Assembly: GCF_004365175.1 (NCBI RefSeq)
Contig: NZ_SOCE01000001.1
Coordinates: 4,285,403 to 4,349,402 of the forward strand
Length of the DNA stretch: 64,000 bases
From: Kribbella voronezhensis
Lineage (GTDB): Bacteria > Actinomycetota > Actinomycetes > Propionibacteriales > Kribbellaceae
Reading direction: 5' to 3'
Position 1 is the stretch's first letter. Each line of letters starts with the position of its first letter. The notes under the pieces were generated by a model. That model searched no databases and had not been told where the DNA came from. It worked only from the letters and a program-made list of their open reading frames with translations. Both the position numbers and the translations under genes were made by a program. Positions 24,335 to 33,537 of the stretch are shown one piece after another.

Positions 24335-26818
24335 TCAGCGTGCGATCAGGTCGTTCGCCGAGCGCAGGAGCGGGCTGGTGACACTGTGCGGGGTGCTGGT
24401 TGTGCCGGTGACGTGGAAGGTGTGGGTGGTGCCGGGGGTGAGGGTGATCAGGGAGGAGTCGACCCGGGCCGCTGCGTCGAGGCGGTCCGGGAAGAGGGCC
24501 AGGTCCTTGGTGAGAGCGGTGGCCCTGACGGTGACGTCGTAGCCCTCGGGGGTTGCGGTCACCTCGGTGGTGTAGGGCGCGGCGAGGAGTCGCAGGGCGG
24601 TGTCCTCGACGAAGTACCAGTACGCCGTGGCGCCGTCGGCCGTGCGGACTTCGACGTACTCCGCGGTCGGGTCGGCGGGGGTGGCGATCGATGCCGGGAG
24701 CGCGTTGAGGGTGTTGGAGCGGGCCGGGACCTCCAGGGCGAAGGTTTCGCCGGCGTGGATCGTGTCGTCGAGGGTGCTCCGGCGGGTGACCGTGACCTCG
24801 GTGCTCCAGGCGACGTCCGTGTCGTTGTGCGCGGCAACTACCGGGCCGTCTTCTCGCGGCTGCACGGTGAGCAGGCGGTCGGCGTACGCGTGGCGAAGGG
24901 CGAACCACAGCGGTTTGCGGATGCCGTGGCCGTCGACGGCGGCCCAGGAGACGACCGGCCAGTTGTCGTTCAGCTGCCAGACGATCGCGCCGGTGTTCAA
25001 CGGGAACAGGCTGCGGAAGTGTTCGATGCCGTAGGCAACTGCTCTTGCCTGGTTCAGCTGGGTGGTCCAGTGCCAGTCGTCGATCCCGTCCCACTTGGGC
25101 AGGTGGTCGCCGAGGCCGCGCTCGAGTTTGAGATTGCCCTCGAAGGCCTTCTGGTGCACCAGCATCTGTTCGCCGTACGGGTCGAGCGGCTCGTCGTGCA
25201 CGACCGAGGTGAGCGTCGACCAGGCCGGTGGTCCCTGGAAGCCGAACTCGGAGACGAACCGGGGCTTGTACATCCGGTACGTCGAGTAGTCCACCTGGTT
25301 CCAGACGTCCCAGATGTGCATGGTGCCGTTGCGCTCGTCGTTCGGGTGAATGTACCGGTCGTACGAGAACGGGCTACCCGGCGAGTACGGCGTCCGCGGG
25401 TCGAGTTCCGCCACGATCCCCGGCAGTAGGTCGAAGTAGTACTTCTCGCCCCACGGCCGGCCGGCCAGCGGCGCGCGCCAGCCCCACTCGACGTACCCCC
25501 AGATGTTCTCGTTGTTGCCGTTCCACAAGGCGAGGCTCGCGTGCCGGCTCAACCGGGTGACGGCCTGTCGCGCCTCGGCTTCCACCTCGCTCCACAGCGG
25601 CTCGTCCTCGGAGTACGCCGCGCAGGCGAACAGGAAGTCCTGCCACACCAGCACGCCGAGTTCGTCGCAGACGTCGTAGAAGTCGTCGCTCTCGTAGATC
25701 CCGCCGCCCCACACGCGCAGCAGGTTCATGTTCGCGTCGACCGCGTCGGTGATGCTCTTCTCGTACGTCGAACGATTCAGCCTGGTGACGAAGGCATCGT
25801 CCGGAATCCAGTTCGCCCCGCGCACGTAGACCGGCTTGCCGTTGACCGACAGGACGAACGGCCCGCCGTGCTCGTCCGGCGCCACGTTCATCGTGACCGT
25901 GCGGAACCCGACCCGCCCGTTCCACGCGTCCGAAGCCGCCCCGGCCGCGAGCGACACCTGTACGTCGTACAGCGGCTGCTCGCCGTACCCGCGCGGCCAC
26001 CACCGGTCCACCGCGTCGATCGTCGAAGTGACGCCGACCTCGGCCGTTCCCGCGGGCACCGTCATCTCGGTGATCGTGCCGCCGACCTCGACAGTCACGG
26101 TCGCGTCGTCGCTCGCTCCGTCCGCCCATGCGAGTGCGATCTTGGTGTCCAGTACGCCGTGGTCGCGGTCCAGCCCGGCGAGCGGCCGGACCGAGTCGAT
26201 CCGTACGCCGCTCCACGACTCGATCCGGAGCGGCCGCCAGATGCCGGCGGTCGCCACGTCGATTCCCCAGTCCCAGCCGAAGTTGCTCGCCATCTTGCGG
26301 ATCGCGTTGTAGGGATGGAGATTCGTGTGCGGCCACATCCCGGACTCGTCGCGCAGCCGGTTGGCCGTCACGACCGGCGACGCGAACTCGATCACCAGCT
26401 CGTTGCGCTCGGCAACGAGCAGGCCGGTGACCGGGAACCGGTACGACCGGTGCTGGTTGCAGGTCCGGCCGAGTTCGGTGCCGTTCAAAGTGATCCGGGC
26501 GGCGGTGTCGAGACCGTCGGCGACGAGTTCCTGGACCGCGTGCTCGTCGGCTTCCCAGTCGAACACGGTCCGGTAGCTCCAGCCGGTCTTCCCGATCCAG
26601 GCCAGCTGGGCTTCGTTGTCGCCGTCGAACGGGTCCGGGATCACCCCGGCCGCGAGCAGGTCGGTGTGCACCTCACCCGGCACGGTCGCCGCCACCGGCG
26701 CCGCGAGCAGCGCGCTGTGCCGGTCCGGTACCGGTCCGTCGACCGCCCGCACGGTCCAGGCGGCACCGCCGTCGGTGGTCAACGGAACGGTTCGGAGCGT
26801 AGAAGTCACAGCTTGCAT
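24335..26818 (-). CDS. GH2 family beta-mannosidase
   Basis: 827 residues. The order is an N-terminal sugar-binding jelly roll (GKTGWSYRTVFDW), an Ig-like domain, the TIM-barrel catalytic domain (VYVRGANWIPDDAFVTR, NLLRVWGGGIYESDDFYDVCDELG), then C-terminal beta domains. The acid/base Glu is in LALWNGNNEN and the nucleophile Glu is in FVSEFGFQG; both match GH2 beta-mannosidases. It should release mannose from beta-mannosides inside the cell, since there is no signal peptide. It is the last gene of the four-gene operon read leftward from 29292, probably repressed by the divergent LacI protein. Confidence 0.92.
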   Translation of the reverse strand: MQAVTSTLRTVPLTTDGGAAWTVRAVDGPVPDRHSALLAAPVAATVPGEVHTDLLAAGVIPDPFDGDNEAQLAWIGKTGWSYRTVFDWEADEHAVQELVADGLDTAARITLNGTELGRTCNQHRSYRFPVTGLLVAERNELVIEFASPVVTANRLRDESGMWPHTNLHPYNAIRKMASNFGWDWGIDVATAGIWRPLRIESWSGVRIDSVRPLAGLDRDHGVLDTKIALAWADGASDDATVTVEVGGTITEMTVPAGTAEVGVTSTIDAVDRWWPRGYGEQPLYDVQVSLAAGAASDAWNGRVGFRTVTMNVAPDEHGGPFVLSVNGKPVYVRGANWIPDDAFVTRLNRSTYEKSITDAVDANMNLLRVWGGGIYESDDFYDVCDELGVLVWQDFLFACAAYSEDEPLWSEVEAEARQAVTRLSRHASLALWNGNNENIWGYVEWGWRAPLAGRPWGEKYYFDLLPGIVAELDPRTPYSPGSPFSYDRYIHPNDERNGTMHIWDVWNQVDYSTYRMYKPRFVSEFGFQGPPAWSTLTSVVHDEPLDPYGEQMLVHQKAFEGNLKLERGLGDHLPKWDGIDDWHWTTQLNQARAVAYGIEHFRSLFPLNTGAIVWQLNDNWPVVSWAAVDGHGIRKPLWFALRHAYADRLLTVQPREDGPVVAAHNDTDVAWSTEVTVTRRSTLDDTIHAGETFALEVPARSNTLNALPASIATPADPTAEYVEVRTADGATAYWYFVEDTALRLLAAPYTTEVTATPEGYDVTVRATALTKDLALFPDRLDAAARVDSSLITLTPGTTHTFHVTGTTSTPHSVTSPLLRSANDLIAR

Positions 26819-26852
26819 CGCTTTCGGAAGAAGGAGCTGAAGCGGTTTACGG

Positions 26853-27455
26853 TCAGCTGACGGTACGGCGCCAGAGGTCGGCGAGCAGCCGGTGCCCAGC
26901 GGCCGTCGGGTGGACGCCGTCGTAGGCGAGCGTGGTCGCGCCGACGGTCAGTGCCTGCCGGTTGAACTCCACGTCGGCCGGCACCAGCAGAGCGTCGTAC
27001 TCCGCCGCGAGCCGCCTGACCACCTCGATCTTGGGATCCAGGTCGTCGCGCCAGCCGCGCTGCTCGGGTTTCACCGCCACCAGGAACGGCTCGACCAGGA
27101 CCAGCTTGGCCGTCAGCGGTTCCAGCAGTTCGCGGTACGACGCCTCGAAGTCCCCGGTCGAGGTCGGGTCGTCCTTGTCGTAGCGGCGCCAGGTGTCGTT
27201 GATGCCGACCAGCACGGACACCAGGTCCGGCTGGTGGGTCAGGACATCTTGCTTCCACCGCTCGACCAGGTCGACCGCGCGGTTGCCGCTGATGCCGACG
27301 TTGACGATCCGCGGCCGGCTCGCCGCGAGGTCGTCGTACAGGTTCCGGACGTAGCCGTCGCCGAGGCCGGCCGGGTCTGCCCGGCGGCCGCAGTCCGTGA
27401 TGGAGTCCCCGGCGAACACGACGGTTCGCCGGGGACCCAGAAGGCCGTCGCTCAT
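26853..27455 (-). CDS. SGNH/GDSL family hydrolase
   Basis: 200 residues. Block I is FAGDSITDCGRR with the catalytic Ser, block II has the oxyanion Gly in NVGISGNRAVD, block III is LVGINDTWRR (GxND), and block V is YDGVHPTAAGH with the Asp/His pair. No signal peptide is seen, so it is cytoplasmic. In a glycan operon it probably removes acetyl groups from acetylated mannoside oligosaccharides. It overlaps the upstream oxidoreductase by four bases. Confidence 0.92.
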   Translation of the reverse strand: MSDGLLGPRRTVVFAGDSITDCGRRADPAGLGDGYVRNLYDDLAASRPRIVNVGISGNRAVDLVERWKQDVLTHQPDLVSVLVGINDTWRRYDKDDPTSTGDFEASYRELLEPLTAKLVLVEPFLVAVKPEQRGWRDDLDPKIEVVRRLAAEYDALLVPADVEFNRQALTVGATTLAYDGVHPTAAGHRLLADLWRRTVS

Positions 27456-28549
27456 AAGGTGGCGGCGTGCACGTCCCAGTCGTCCGGCAGGACGGCAGGG
27501 ACCTCGACGGTGCTGGTCACATCGACGAAGGCGCCGGTCTCGATCGACTCGGTGATGGAGGCCATCACGTCGACGACGTGGAACGCCAGCGCCCCGGTGG
27601 CCCGGTGCGGCCGGTCCTCCCGGATCGCCCGCGCCAGATCCAGTACGCCGGTACCGCGCTCGGCCGTCGCCTTGGGGTCGGCGATGGTCTCCCAGTCCTC
27701 ACTGCCGCGCCGGCGGATCTTGATCTCGCCGGCGAAGTTGTTCGGATCGGGCAGGGCGAGCGTCGCGTCCATCCCGGTGATCTCGACGAAGCCGGTCCGC
27801 GGCAGCGGCGAGTCGAAGCTGAAGATGCTCTGCGACGACTGCCCCGACTCGAACCGCGCGATCGCACTCACGTGGCTCGGCACGGTGACGTCGAACTCCT
27901 GGCCCTGCAGCGGACCCGAGCCGATCACGCGCTTCTCCCGCGACTTGGAACCCAGGCCCGCCACGGCGGCGACCGGGCCGAAGCTCTGCACCAGTGCGGT
28001 CAGGTAGTAGGGGCCGATGTCGAACAGCGGGCCGGCCCCTTCCTGGAACAGGAACGCCGGGTTCGGGTGCCAGGACTCCGGACCGGGGGACTGCATCAGC
28101 GTGAGCGCGGTCAGCGGCTCGCCGATCTCGCCCTTGTCGATGATCCGCCGGGCCGTCTGCAGGCCCGGGCCGAGGAACGTGTCCGGTGCGCAGCCGAGCC
28201 GGAGTCCCGCGTCCTGAGCGGTCGCGAGCAGCTTCAGTCCGCTCTCCTGGTCGAGCGAGAACGGCTTCTCGCTCCACACATGCTTGCCGGCGGCAACAGC
28301 TGCCAGCGCCACCTCGACGTGGGCGATCGGGATGGTCAGGTTGACCACGATCTCCACGTCCGGGTGACCGAGCACGGCCTCGGGACCACCATGGGTCTCG
28401 ATCCCGAACTCCTCGGCCTTCGCCTTGGCCGCTTCCGGCCGCAGGTCCCCGATCGCCAGCACGTTCAGGTCAGGAAAGCTCTGCATGCTCTTCAGATAGG
28501 CGTCAGAGATCACTCCGGCGCCGATCACGCCTACGCCGACCGCGCTCAT
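27452..28549 (-). CDS. Gfo/Idh/MocA family oxidoreductase
   Basis: 365 residues. The N-terminal Rossmann motif is GVGVIGAGVISDAYLKSM, followed by the EKPF motif region (HVWSEKPFSLDQESG), which contains the conserved catalytic Lys. The C-terminal half is the alpha/beta domain typical of the family. It should oxidise or reduce a sugar or inositol with NAD(P). It overlaps both neighbours by four bases (ATGA), so it is co-translated with the TIM-barrel isomerase and the hydrolase. Confidence 0.92.
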   Translation of the reverse strand: MSAVGVGVIGAGVISDAYLKSMQSFPDLNVLAIGDLRPEAAKAKAEEFGIETHGGPEAVLGHPDVEIVVNLTIPIAHVEVALAAVAAGKHVWSEKPFSLDQESGLKLLATAQDAGLRLGCAPDTFLGPGLQTARRIIDKGEIGEPLTALTLMQSPGPESWHPNPAFLFQEGAGPLFDIGPYYLTALVQSFGPVAAVAGLGSKSREKRVIGSGPLQGQEFDVTVPSHVSAIARFESGQSSQSIFSFDSPLPRTGFVEITGMDATLALPDPNNFAGEIKIRRRGSEDWETIADPKATAERGTGVLDLARAIREDRPHRATGALAFHVVDVMASITESIETGAFVDVTSTVEVPAVLPDDWDVHAATL

Positions 28550-29292
28550 GCAACGTCCTCCCCGGTCAGGTAGCTGAAGCTACCCGCCACCGCGTCGAAG
28601 ATCTCGCCCTCGAAGTCGTCCAGCTCGACCACGCGCAGCGTGCCCGGCGACGCCTTGAGGATGTCGGTCACCGCGATACTGCCGGCGCCGACCGCCACCT
28701 GGGCCTTGTTGTTCAGGGTGCCGTCGCCGTCCTTGATGTGCAGCGCCTTGACCCGGTCACCCAGCCGTCCGAGCAGCGCCGGTACGTCGGCCCCGCCGAC
28801 CGCGGCCCAGTACGTGTCGACCTCGAGGATGACCTCGTCGGACAGGTTCTCGGCCAGGATCTCCAGGCCGTGCACGCCGTCGATCACCGACTCCAGCTCG
28901 AAGTGGTGGTTGTGGTACCCGACGGTGATGCCGTGCTCGGCGGCCTCGGCGGCCGCCTTGTTCAGACCCTCGGCCGTCGCCTTGATGTCGTCGGCCGACT
29001 GCCAGCGCGCCGGGTCGACGAACGGGTCGATCACCGTGCTGATGCCGAGCCGCTTCGCGGCCTCGAAGATCGGGCCCGAGTCCTCCTTCAGCAGCCCTGC
29101 GTGCGTCGTGGGTGCCGACAGTCCGTACTTGGGCAGCGCCTCGGCCAGCTTGTCGGCCATCCCGACCACGCCGAAGGGCTCGACCTGCCGGTACCCGATC
29201 TCCGCGATCCGGGCCAGCGTGGCGTCGAAGTCCTCTTCCAGCTTGTAGCGGACCGTGTAGAGCTGGAGGGACAGGTTGTCCACTGCGACCAT
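28546..29292 (-). CDS. Sugar phosphate isomerase/epimerase (TIM barrel)
   Basis: About 248 residues starting at ATG 29292 (MVAVDNLSLQLYTVRYKLEED). It has the xylose-isomerase-like/AP-endonuclease 2 TIM barrel: EIGYRQVEPFGV, THAGLLK, VGYHNHHFELE (metal-binding His), ILEVDTYWAAVGGADV and ALHIKDGDG. Such proteins isomerise or epimerise keto sugars and commonly partner with Gfo/Idh oxidoreductases. It is the first gene of the operon. GAGGAGAGAAC stands seven bases upstream of the ATG. Confidence 0.9.
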   Translation of the reverse strand: MVAVDNLSLQLYTVRYKLEEDFDATLARIAEIGYRQVEPFGVVGMADKLAEALPKYGLSAPTTHAGLLKEDSGPIFEAAKRLGISTVIDPFVDPARWQSADDIKATAEGLNKAAAEAAEHGITVGYHNHHFELESVIDGVHGLEILAENLSDEVILEVDTYWAAVGGADVPALLGRLGDRVKALHIKDGDGTLNNKAQVAVGAGSIAVTDILKASPGTLRVVELDDFEGEIFDAVAGSFSYLTGEDVA

Positions 29293-29623
29293 GTTGTTCT
29301 CTCCTCGTCGCCGAAGCACCGACCGCTGCCCTTGGCGGCCTCCGACCATTTGCCGAACCGGTTAAGTAACGCGTTGAGCCTATCCCAGCATCCCCCCGCC
29401 CGACCACCCTCAATCCCAGTGTCCGAACCGGAGCGACTCCGCGTGAGCAAGCGCTTGCCGCAGTTTGCTCACGCTGCGTGGCGGCCGGGCGATGTGGATC
29501 GCCGATATGACGCAGAGTGATGGCAAGCGTTTACCTAGAGACGATCAGTAGGCAGCGGCCGCACAATGGGTGCCTGCCGAACCGCCCGTCACGGTTCGGA
29601 CCGCCCGTTCGAAGGAGGCCATC
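29293..29623. promoter_or_regulatory. LacI-controlled divergent promoter region with palindromes
   Basis: This 330-base gap separates the sugar operon from its LacI regulator. It holds AACCGGTT (29356-29363), the perfect 12-bp palindrome GCAAGCGCTTGC (29447-29458) nested in a wider GTGAGCAA/TTGCTCAC repeat (29443-29472), and a half-conserved GGCAAGCGTTTACC near 29522-29535. The central CG and symmetric arms are the usual form of LacI-family operators. The first site is near the operon start and the last is near the regulator promoter, so both transcripts could be controlled. Confidence 0.7.
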
Positions 29624-30643
29624 GTGCCCCGAATCACGATCAAGGAGATCGCCCGACGGGCCGGCGTCTCCAAAGGCGCGGTCTCGTACGCGCTGAACAA
29701 CCAGCCGGGGGTCTCCGAGGCCACCCGGGCAAGGGTCCTGAAGGTCGCCGCGGAGCTGGAATGGGTGCCGAACCGGGCTGCCCGGCAGTTGTCGGCCGCG
29801 CGGTCGGAGACCTTCGGACTGGTCGTGGCCCGGACGGCCAAGACCCTCAGTGAAGAACCGTTCTACATGGGCTTCGTCGGTGGCGTGGAGTCCGTGCTGA
29901 GCGAGAAGTCGTACGCGCTCGCGCTGCAGGTCGTCCCGGACCTGGCCGGCGAGATGGCGACGTACCGGAAGTGGGCCGCGGAACGCCGGGTGGACGGCGT
30001 GATCGTGGTGGATCTCCGCGTCGACGATCCACGGATCCCGTTGCTGCGCAAGCTGGATCTGCCCGCCGTCCTGGTCGGGCATCCGGCGCTGGCCGACGGG
30101 ATGACGTGTGTCTGGACCGACGGCACCGCCGCGATGAACGCCGCGGTCGAGCACGTCGCCCGGCTCGGGCACCAGTCGATCGCGCGGGTCGCCGGACCGC
30201 CCGAACACGGGCACGTCTGGATCCGCGACCAGGCGTTCGCGGCGATCACCCGGGAGCTCGGCCTCGACGCGCAAGTGGTGCACACCGACTTCTCCGGTGA
30301 GGAAGGTGCCGCCGCGACCCGCCAGCTGATGGCGGCCGCCGACCGGCCGACCGCGCTGATCTACGACAACGACCTGATGGCCGTGGCCGGTCTGTCGGCG
30401 ATCAACGGGCTCGGGATGAGATCACCCGGCGATGTCACGCTGATCGCCTGGGACGACTCGGCGTTGTGCCGGCTGACGCATCCCACGCTGACGGCGATGA
30501 GCCACAACATCGTTGCCTACGGCGCCGAAGTCACCCACCGCCTCTTCGGCCTCCTCGACGGCGCGCCACACCAGGCGCACCTCTACTCCACCCCAACCCT
30601 CACAGTCCGCCAAAGCTCCGGCCCACCCCCACGCCCCAGCTGA
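29624..30643 (+). CDS. LacI family transcriptional regulator
   Basis: 339 residues. I start at GTG 29624 because GAAGGAGG lies six bases upstream and the protein then begins PRITIKEIARRAGVSKGAVSYALNNQPGVSE, the normal LacI helix-turn-helix. The hinge (AARQLSAARSETFGLVVA) and a periplasmic-binding-protein-like sensor domain follow, ending in the usual VTLIAWDDS and LTAMSHNI segments. It diverges from the mannosidase operon and should repress it until a mannoside-derived sugar binds. Confidence 0.92.
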   Translation: MPRITIKEIARRAGVSKGAVSYALNNQPGVSEATRARVLKVAAELEWVPNRAARQLSAARSETFGLVVARTAKTLSEEPFYMGFVGGVESVLSEKSYALALQVVPDLAGEMATYRKWAAERRVDGVIVVDLRVDDPRIPLLRKLDLPAVLVGHPALADGMTCVWTDGTAAMNAAVEHVARLGHQSIARVAGPPEHGHVWIRDQAFAAITRELGLDAQVVHTDFSGEEGAAATRQLMAAADRPTALIYDNDLMAVAGLSAINGLGMRSPGDVTLIAWDDSALCRLTHPTLTAMSHNIVAYGAEVTHRLFGLLDGAPHQAHLYSTPTLTVRQSSGPPPRPS

Positions 30644-30654
30644 CCCGGTACGAC

Positions 30655-30687
30655 GCCCCGCCGCCGCCGAACCGGCGGCGCGCGGGG
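30655..30687 (+). terminator. GC-rich hairpin after the lacI-type gene
   Basis: CGCCGCCG (30659-30666) pairs with CGGCGGCG (30673-30680) around a 6-base loop, and outer C4/G4 runs extend the stem. It starts 12 bases after the LacI stop codon and is the likely terminator of that transcript. Confidence 0.65.
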
Positions 30688-30794
30688 TGGGGTGAGTGCG
30701 ATGCGCCACGTCGGGGCTATGGGGTGGGGGGAGTGCGATGCGCCACGCCGGGGCTACGGGGTGGGGTGAGCGCTATGCACCGCGCTGGGGAGCG
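30684..30794. repeat. Three tandem copies of a 37-bp G-rich unit
   Basis: The 37-base unit starting GGGGTGGGG and containing GAGTGCGATGCGCCACG occurs at 30684-30720, 30721-30757 and, more diverged, 30758-30794. A degenerate fourth copy follows at about 30797-30830. The copies are contiguous with no spacers, so this is a minisatellite and not a CRISPR array. G-runs of four or more on the top strand could form G-quadruplexes. It lies in the gap between the convergent LacI and molybdopterin genes. Confidence 0.8.
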
Positions 30795-30846
30795 TCGGGG
30801 TGGGGGTGGGAGTGGTCCGCCACGCCGGGAGGCGAGGGGGTGCGGG

Positions 30847-32949
30847 TCAGGGGGCTGGGGTGACTGTTACCGGGACGCCGTTCAGGGCGGCGGTGCCTGC
30901 CAAGGGGTCCGTGCGGGTGGCGTCGGTGATGTCGTTGGCGCTGGCGCCCGGCACCTCGTTGGCGACCGAGAGTCGGGCGCCTGGGCGGCCGTGGCCGAAG
31001 CCGTGCGGGAGGCTGACCACGCCGGGCATCATGTCGTTGCTAGCGGCAACTTCTACCGCGACCGACCCGGCGGCCGAGCTGACCTGGACCAGTTGACCGT
31101 CCTCGAGGTCACGCTTGCTGAGATCGTCGGGATTCATCAGCAACTGGTGCCGCGGTTTGCCCTTCACCAGCCGCGCCGAGTTGTGCATCCACGAGTTGTT
31201 GCTGCGCAGATGCCGTCGCCCGATCAGCAGCAGATCGTCGGCCTCGCCCTCGACGAGCAACACCGCCCGAGCCTGATCCAGGCCCTCGAGGATCAGCCCC
31301 GGCGCAAGGTCGATCCGCTTGTTCTTCGTGTAGAGCGCTCGAGGCAGAGCCGGCTGCAGCGGACCGAGATCGATACCGCCCGCCGACTTCTTCAGTTTCC
31401 GCACCGACAACCGGTACGGCCCGACGCGAAGCCCCAGATCGACCACGCGGCGCGGATTCAATCGGAGACGAAGGGAGGTCAGAAGCTTCCGCCGGCTTCT
31501 CGGCGTACGGCGTAACAGGGCCAACCCCAGGTCCCGGAAGATCTCCCAGTCGTGCCGCGCATCGGCCGGTCGCTGCAGCACCGCTTCGTTCCACCGAGCA
31601 GTGTTCCGTACTGCGAGTTGGTGGAACGCCAAGTCGTAGTGGTCCCGCTCGAGCGGTGGCGTCGGCGGCAGGATCACGTCGGCGTGCCGGGTGGTCTCGT
31701 TGATGTACGGATCGACGGAGACCATGAACGACAGCGTGTCCAGCGCCTCGTCGAGGGCCCGCCCGTTCGGAGTCGAGAGCACCGGGTTGCCCGCGATCGT
31801 CACCATCGCCTGGATCTGGCCGTCGCCCGGCGTCACGATCTCCTCGGCCATTGCGGCCGCAGGCAGTTCGCCGCCGAACTCGGGCCGCCCGCCGACCCGG
31901 CTCTTCCAAGCGCCGATGTGACCTCGGCCGATCCCGCGCAGCGTGTCGACGGCGGGCCGCGGGATCATCGTGCCGCCCGGCCGGTCGAGGTTGCCGGTGA
32001 TGATGTTGAGCACCTGCACCGCCCACTGGCAGACCGCACCGAACTGCTGCGCCGAGACCCCGAGCCGCCCGTAACAAGCAGCCTTGTCGGCGGCCGCGAA
32101 CTCGCTTGCTATCCGGCGGATGGTCTCCGCGTCGATCCCGGTGATTCGCGCGGCCGCGTCCGGCGTCCAGTCCTGGACAGCCTCGGCGACCCTGTCCAGC
32201 CCATCGACGTACGGCGCCGGCTTCGCGTTGCCGTCCGCGATCACCTGATGGATGAGCGCGAGCAGGAAGGCCGCATCCGTGCCGGGCCGGACGAAATGGT
32301 GTTCGTCGGCGACCGCCGCCGTCTCGGTCCGCCGCGGGTCGATCACGACGACGCGGCCGCCGCGTTTGCGAAGGTCCTTGAGTCGCCGGCCGAACCCGGG
32401 TGCGGTCATCATGCTGCCGTTCGACGCGAGCGGGTTGGCGCCGAGCATCAGCAGGTACGACGTACGGTCGATGTCGGCCACCGGAACCATCAGTTGGTGC
32501 CCGTAGAGCAGGTGCGAGGCGAGCATGTGCGGCAGTTGGTCGACCGACGTCGCGCTGAACCTCTGGCGGGTCCGCAGGAGCCGGACGACGGTCGGCATGT
32601 GCGTCATCGCGCCGAGGCTGTGTACGTTCGGATTGCCCAGGTACACGCCGACGGCGTTGCGTCCGTGCGCCTGCTGGATCTCGCCGAGCCGGGTCGCGAT
32701 GAGTTCGTACGCCTCGTCCCAGCCGAGCTCGGCCCAGCCGTCCGAAGTACGGCGTACCGGCTTGGTCAGCCGGTCCGGGTCCTCCTGGAGGTCCTTGAGC
32801 GCGACCGCCTTCGGGCAGATGTGCCCGCGCGACAGCGGGTCGGCCTCGTCGCCGCGGATGTCGGTGACCCGGCCGTCCTCGACCGTGACCAGCACGCCGC
32901 AGATCGCTTCACACAAGTTGCACGAGGTCCTGCGCACAGAGGTCGCCAT
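30847..32949 (-). CDS. Molybdopterin-dependent oxidoreductase with N-terminal 4Fe-4S site
   Basis: 700 residues. The N-terminus carries the iron-sulfur motif CNLCEAICG followed by GHICPKA, then the molybdopterin domains (VGVYLGNPNVHSLG, LMLGANPLASNGS, GGRVVVIDPRRTETA, GNPVLSTPNGRALDEAL, PHGFGHGRPGARLS). This is the formate dehydrogenase/nitrate reductase/DMSO reductase superfamily. The usual Cys or Sec ligand position appears to be occupied by Ser/Thr or Asp (FSATSVDQLPH), so the reaction cannot be named. It lacks a Tat signal, so it is cytoplasmic. No electron-transfer subunit is adjacent. The modABC operon about 16 kb away would supply its metal. Confidence 0.88.
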   Translation of the reverse strand: MATSVRRTSCNLCEAICGVLVTVEDGRVTDIRGDEADPLSRGHICPKAVALKDLQEDPDRLTKPVRRTSDGWAELGWDEAYELIATRLGEIQQAHGRNAVGVYLGNPNVHSLGAMTHMPTVVRLLRTRQRFSATSVDQLPHMLASHLLYGHQLMVPVADIDRTSYLLMLGANPLASNGSMMTAPGFGRRLKDLRKRGGRVVVIDPRRTETAAVADEHHFVRPGTDAAFLLALIHQVIADGNAKPAPYVDGLDRVAEAVQDWTPDAAARITGIDAETIRRIASEFAAADKAACYGRLGVSAQQFGAVCQWAVQVLNIITGNLDRPGGTMIPRPAVDTLRGIGRGHIGAWKSRVGGRPEFGGELPAAAMAEEIVTPGDGQIQAMVTIAGNPVLSTPNGRALDEALDTLSFMVSVDPYINETTRHADVILPPTPPLERDHYDLAFHQLAVRNTARWNEAVLQRPADARHDWEIFRDLGLALLRRTPRSRRKLLTSLRLRLNPRRVVDLGLRVGPYRLSVRKLKKSAGGIDLGPLQPALPRALYTKNKRIDLAPGLILEGLDQARAVLLVEGEADDLLLIGRRHLRSNNSWMHNSARLVKGKPRHQLLMNPDDLSKRDLEDGQLVQVSSAAGSVAVEVAASNDMMPGVVSLPHGFGHGRPGARLSVANEVPGASANDITDATRTDPLAGTAALNGVPVTVTPAP

Positions 32950-32999
32950 CAGCCCAAACTACCCTGCGGTAACGTTGCTCGACAGGGGCTGGTCGTAGC

Positions 33000-33518
33000 T
33001 CAGTCGAAGCGTGCTTCGTCGAGCCGGCCGAGGATCGCGTCGACCGTTTCGTGCGGGGACAGGTCGGAGTTGTCCAGCCAGAGCCCGCGCCTCGGCGAGA
33101 ACGCGTGCAATTCGTAGTCGAGTTCGTCGACCGAATGGTCGTGTGCGCCACCGAGCCGGTTGGAGATCACCTCGGGCCGCGGAGTCAGTACGACGAGGTA
33201 GCGCGGCCGGGTCTCGATGCCGTCCAGGAACTCGCGCAGCAGTTCGCCGATCACCACGTCCTGCAGGACGACGGTGAAACCGGCCTGGGCATAGCCGTCG
33301 GCCGCCTGGCAGGCCAGCCGGTATCTCAGCTTCAGCTGTTTCTGGGCCTCGGCGCCGTCCTCGGCGTCGCGGGCCGCCTGGCCGCTGACGATCATCCGGC
33401 GGAACACATCGCCGCGAAGATGGACGCCGTAGGAGAATCGCTCGGCCAGCAGTTGGGAGACCGTGGACTTGCCGGCCGCCGTGATTCCGCTGACGACGAT
33501 CACCCCCTCGGTTTCCAT
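33000..33518 (-). CDS. P-loop kinase/phosphotransferase (AAA_33, CPT-like)
   Basis: 172 residues. The Walker A motif is SGITAAGKSTVS at the N-terminus, followed by GVHLRGDVFRRMIVSG, where the Asp resembles the catalytic base of small-molecule kinases such as chloramphenicol 3-O-phosphotransferase. The RYLVVLTPRPEVISNR segment and a short C-terminal lid follow. It probably phosphorylates a small metabolite. The substrate is unknown and the neighbours (a TetR gene and a molybdopterin enzyme) give no direct clue. Confidence 0.8.
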   Translation of the reverse strand: METEGVIVVSGITAAGKSTVSQLLAERFSYGVHLRGDVFRRMIVSGQAARDAEDGAEAQKQLKLRYRLACQAADGYAQAGFTVVLQDVVIGELLREFLDGIETRPRYLVVLTPRPEVISNRLGGAHDHSVDELDYELHAFSPRRGLWLDNSDLSPHETVDAILGRLDEARFD

Positions 33519-33537
33519 GAGGGGATCGTGCCATGCA

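Noticed and set aside
30684-30794. Tandem repeats as a CRISPR array
   Set aside because: Units are contiguous, with no spacers, and no cas gene is present.
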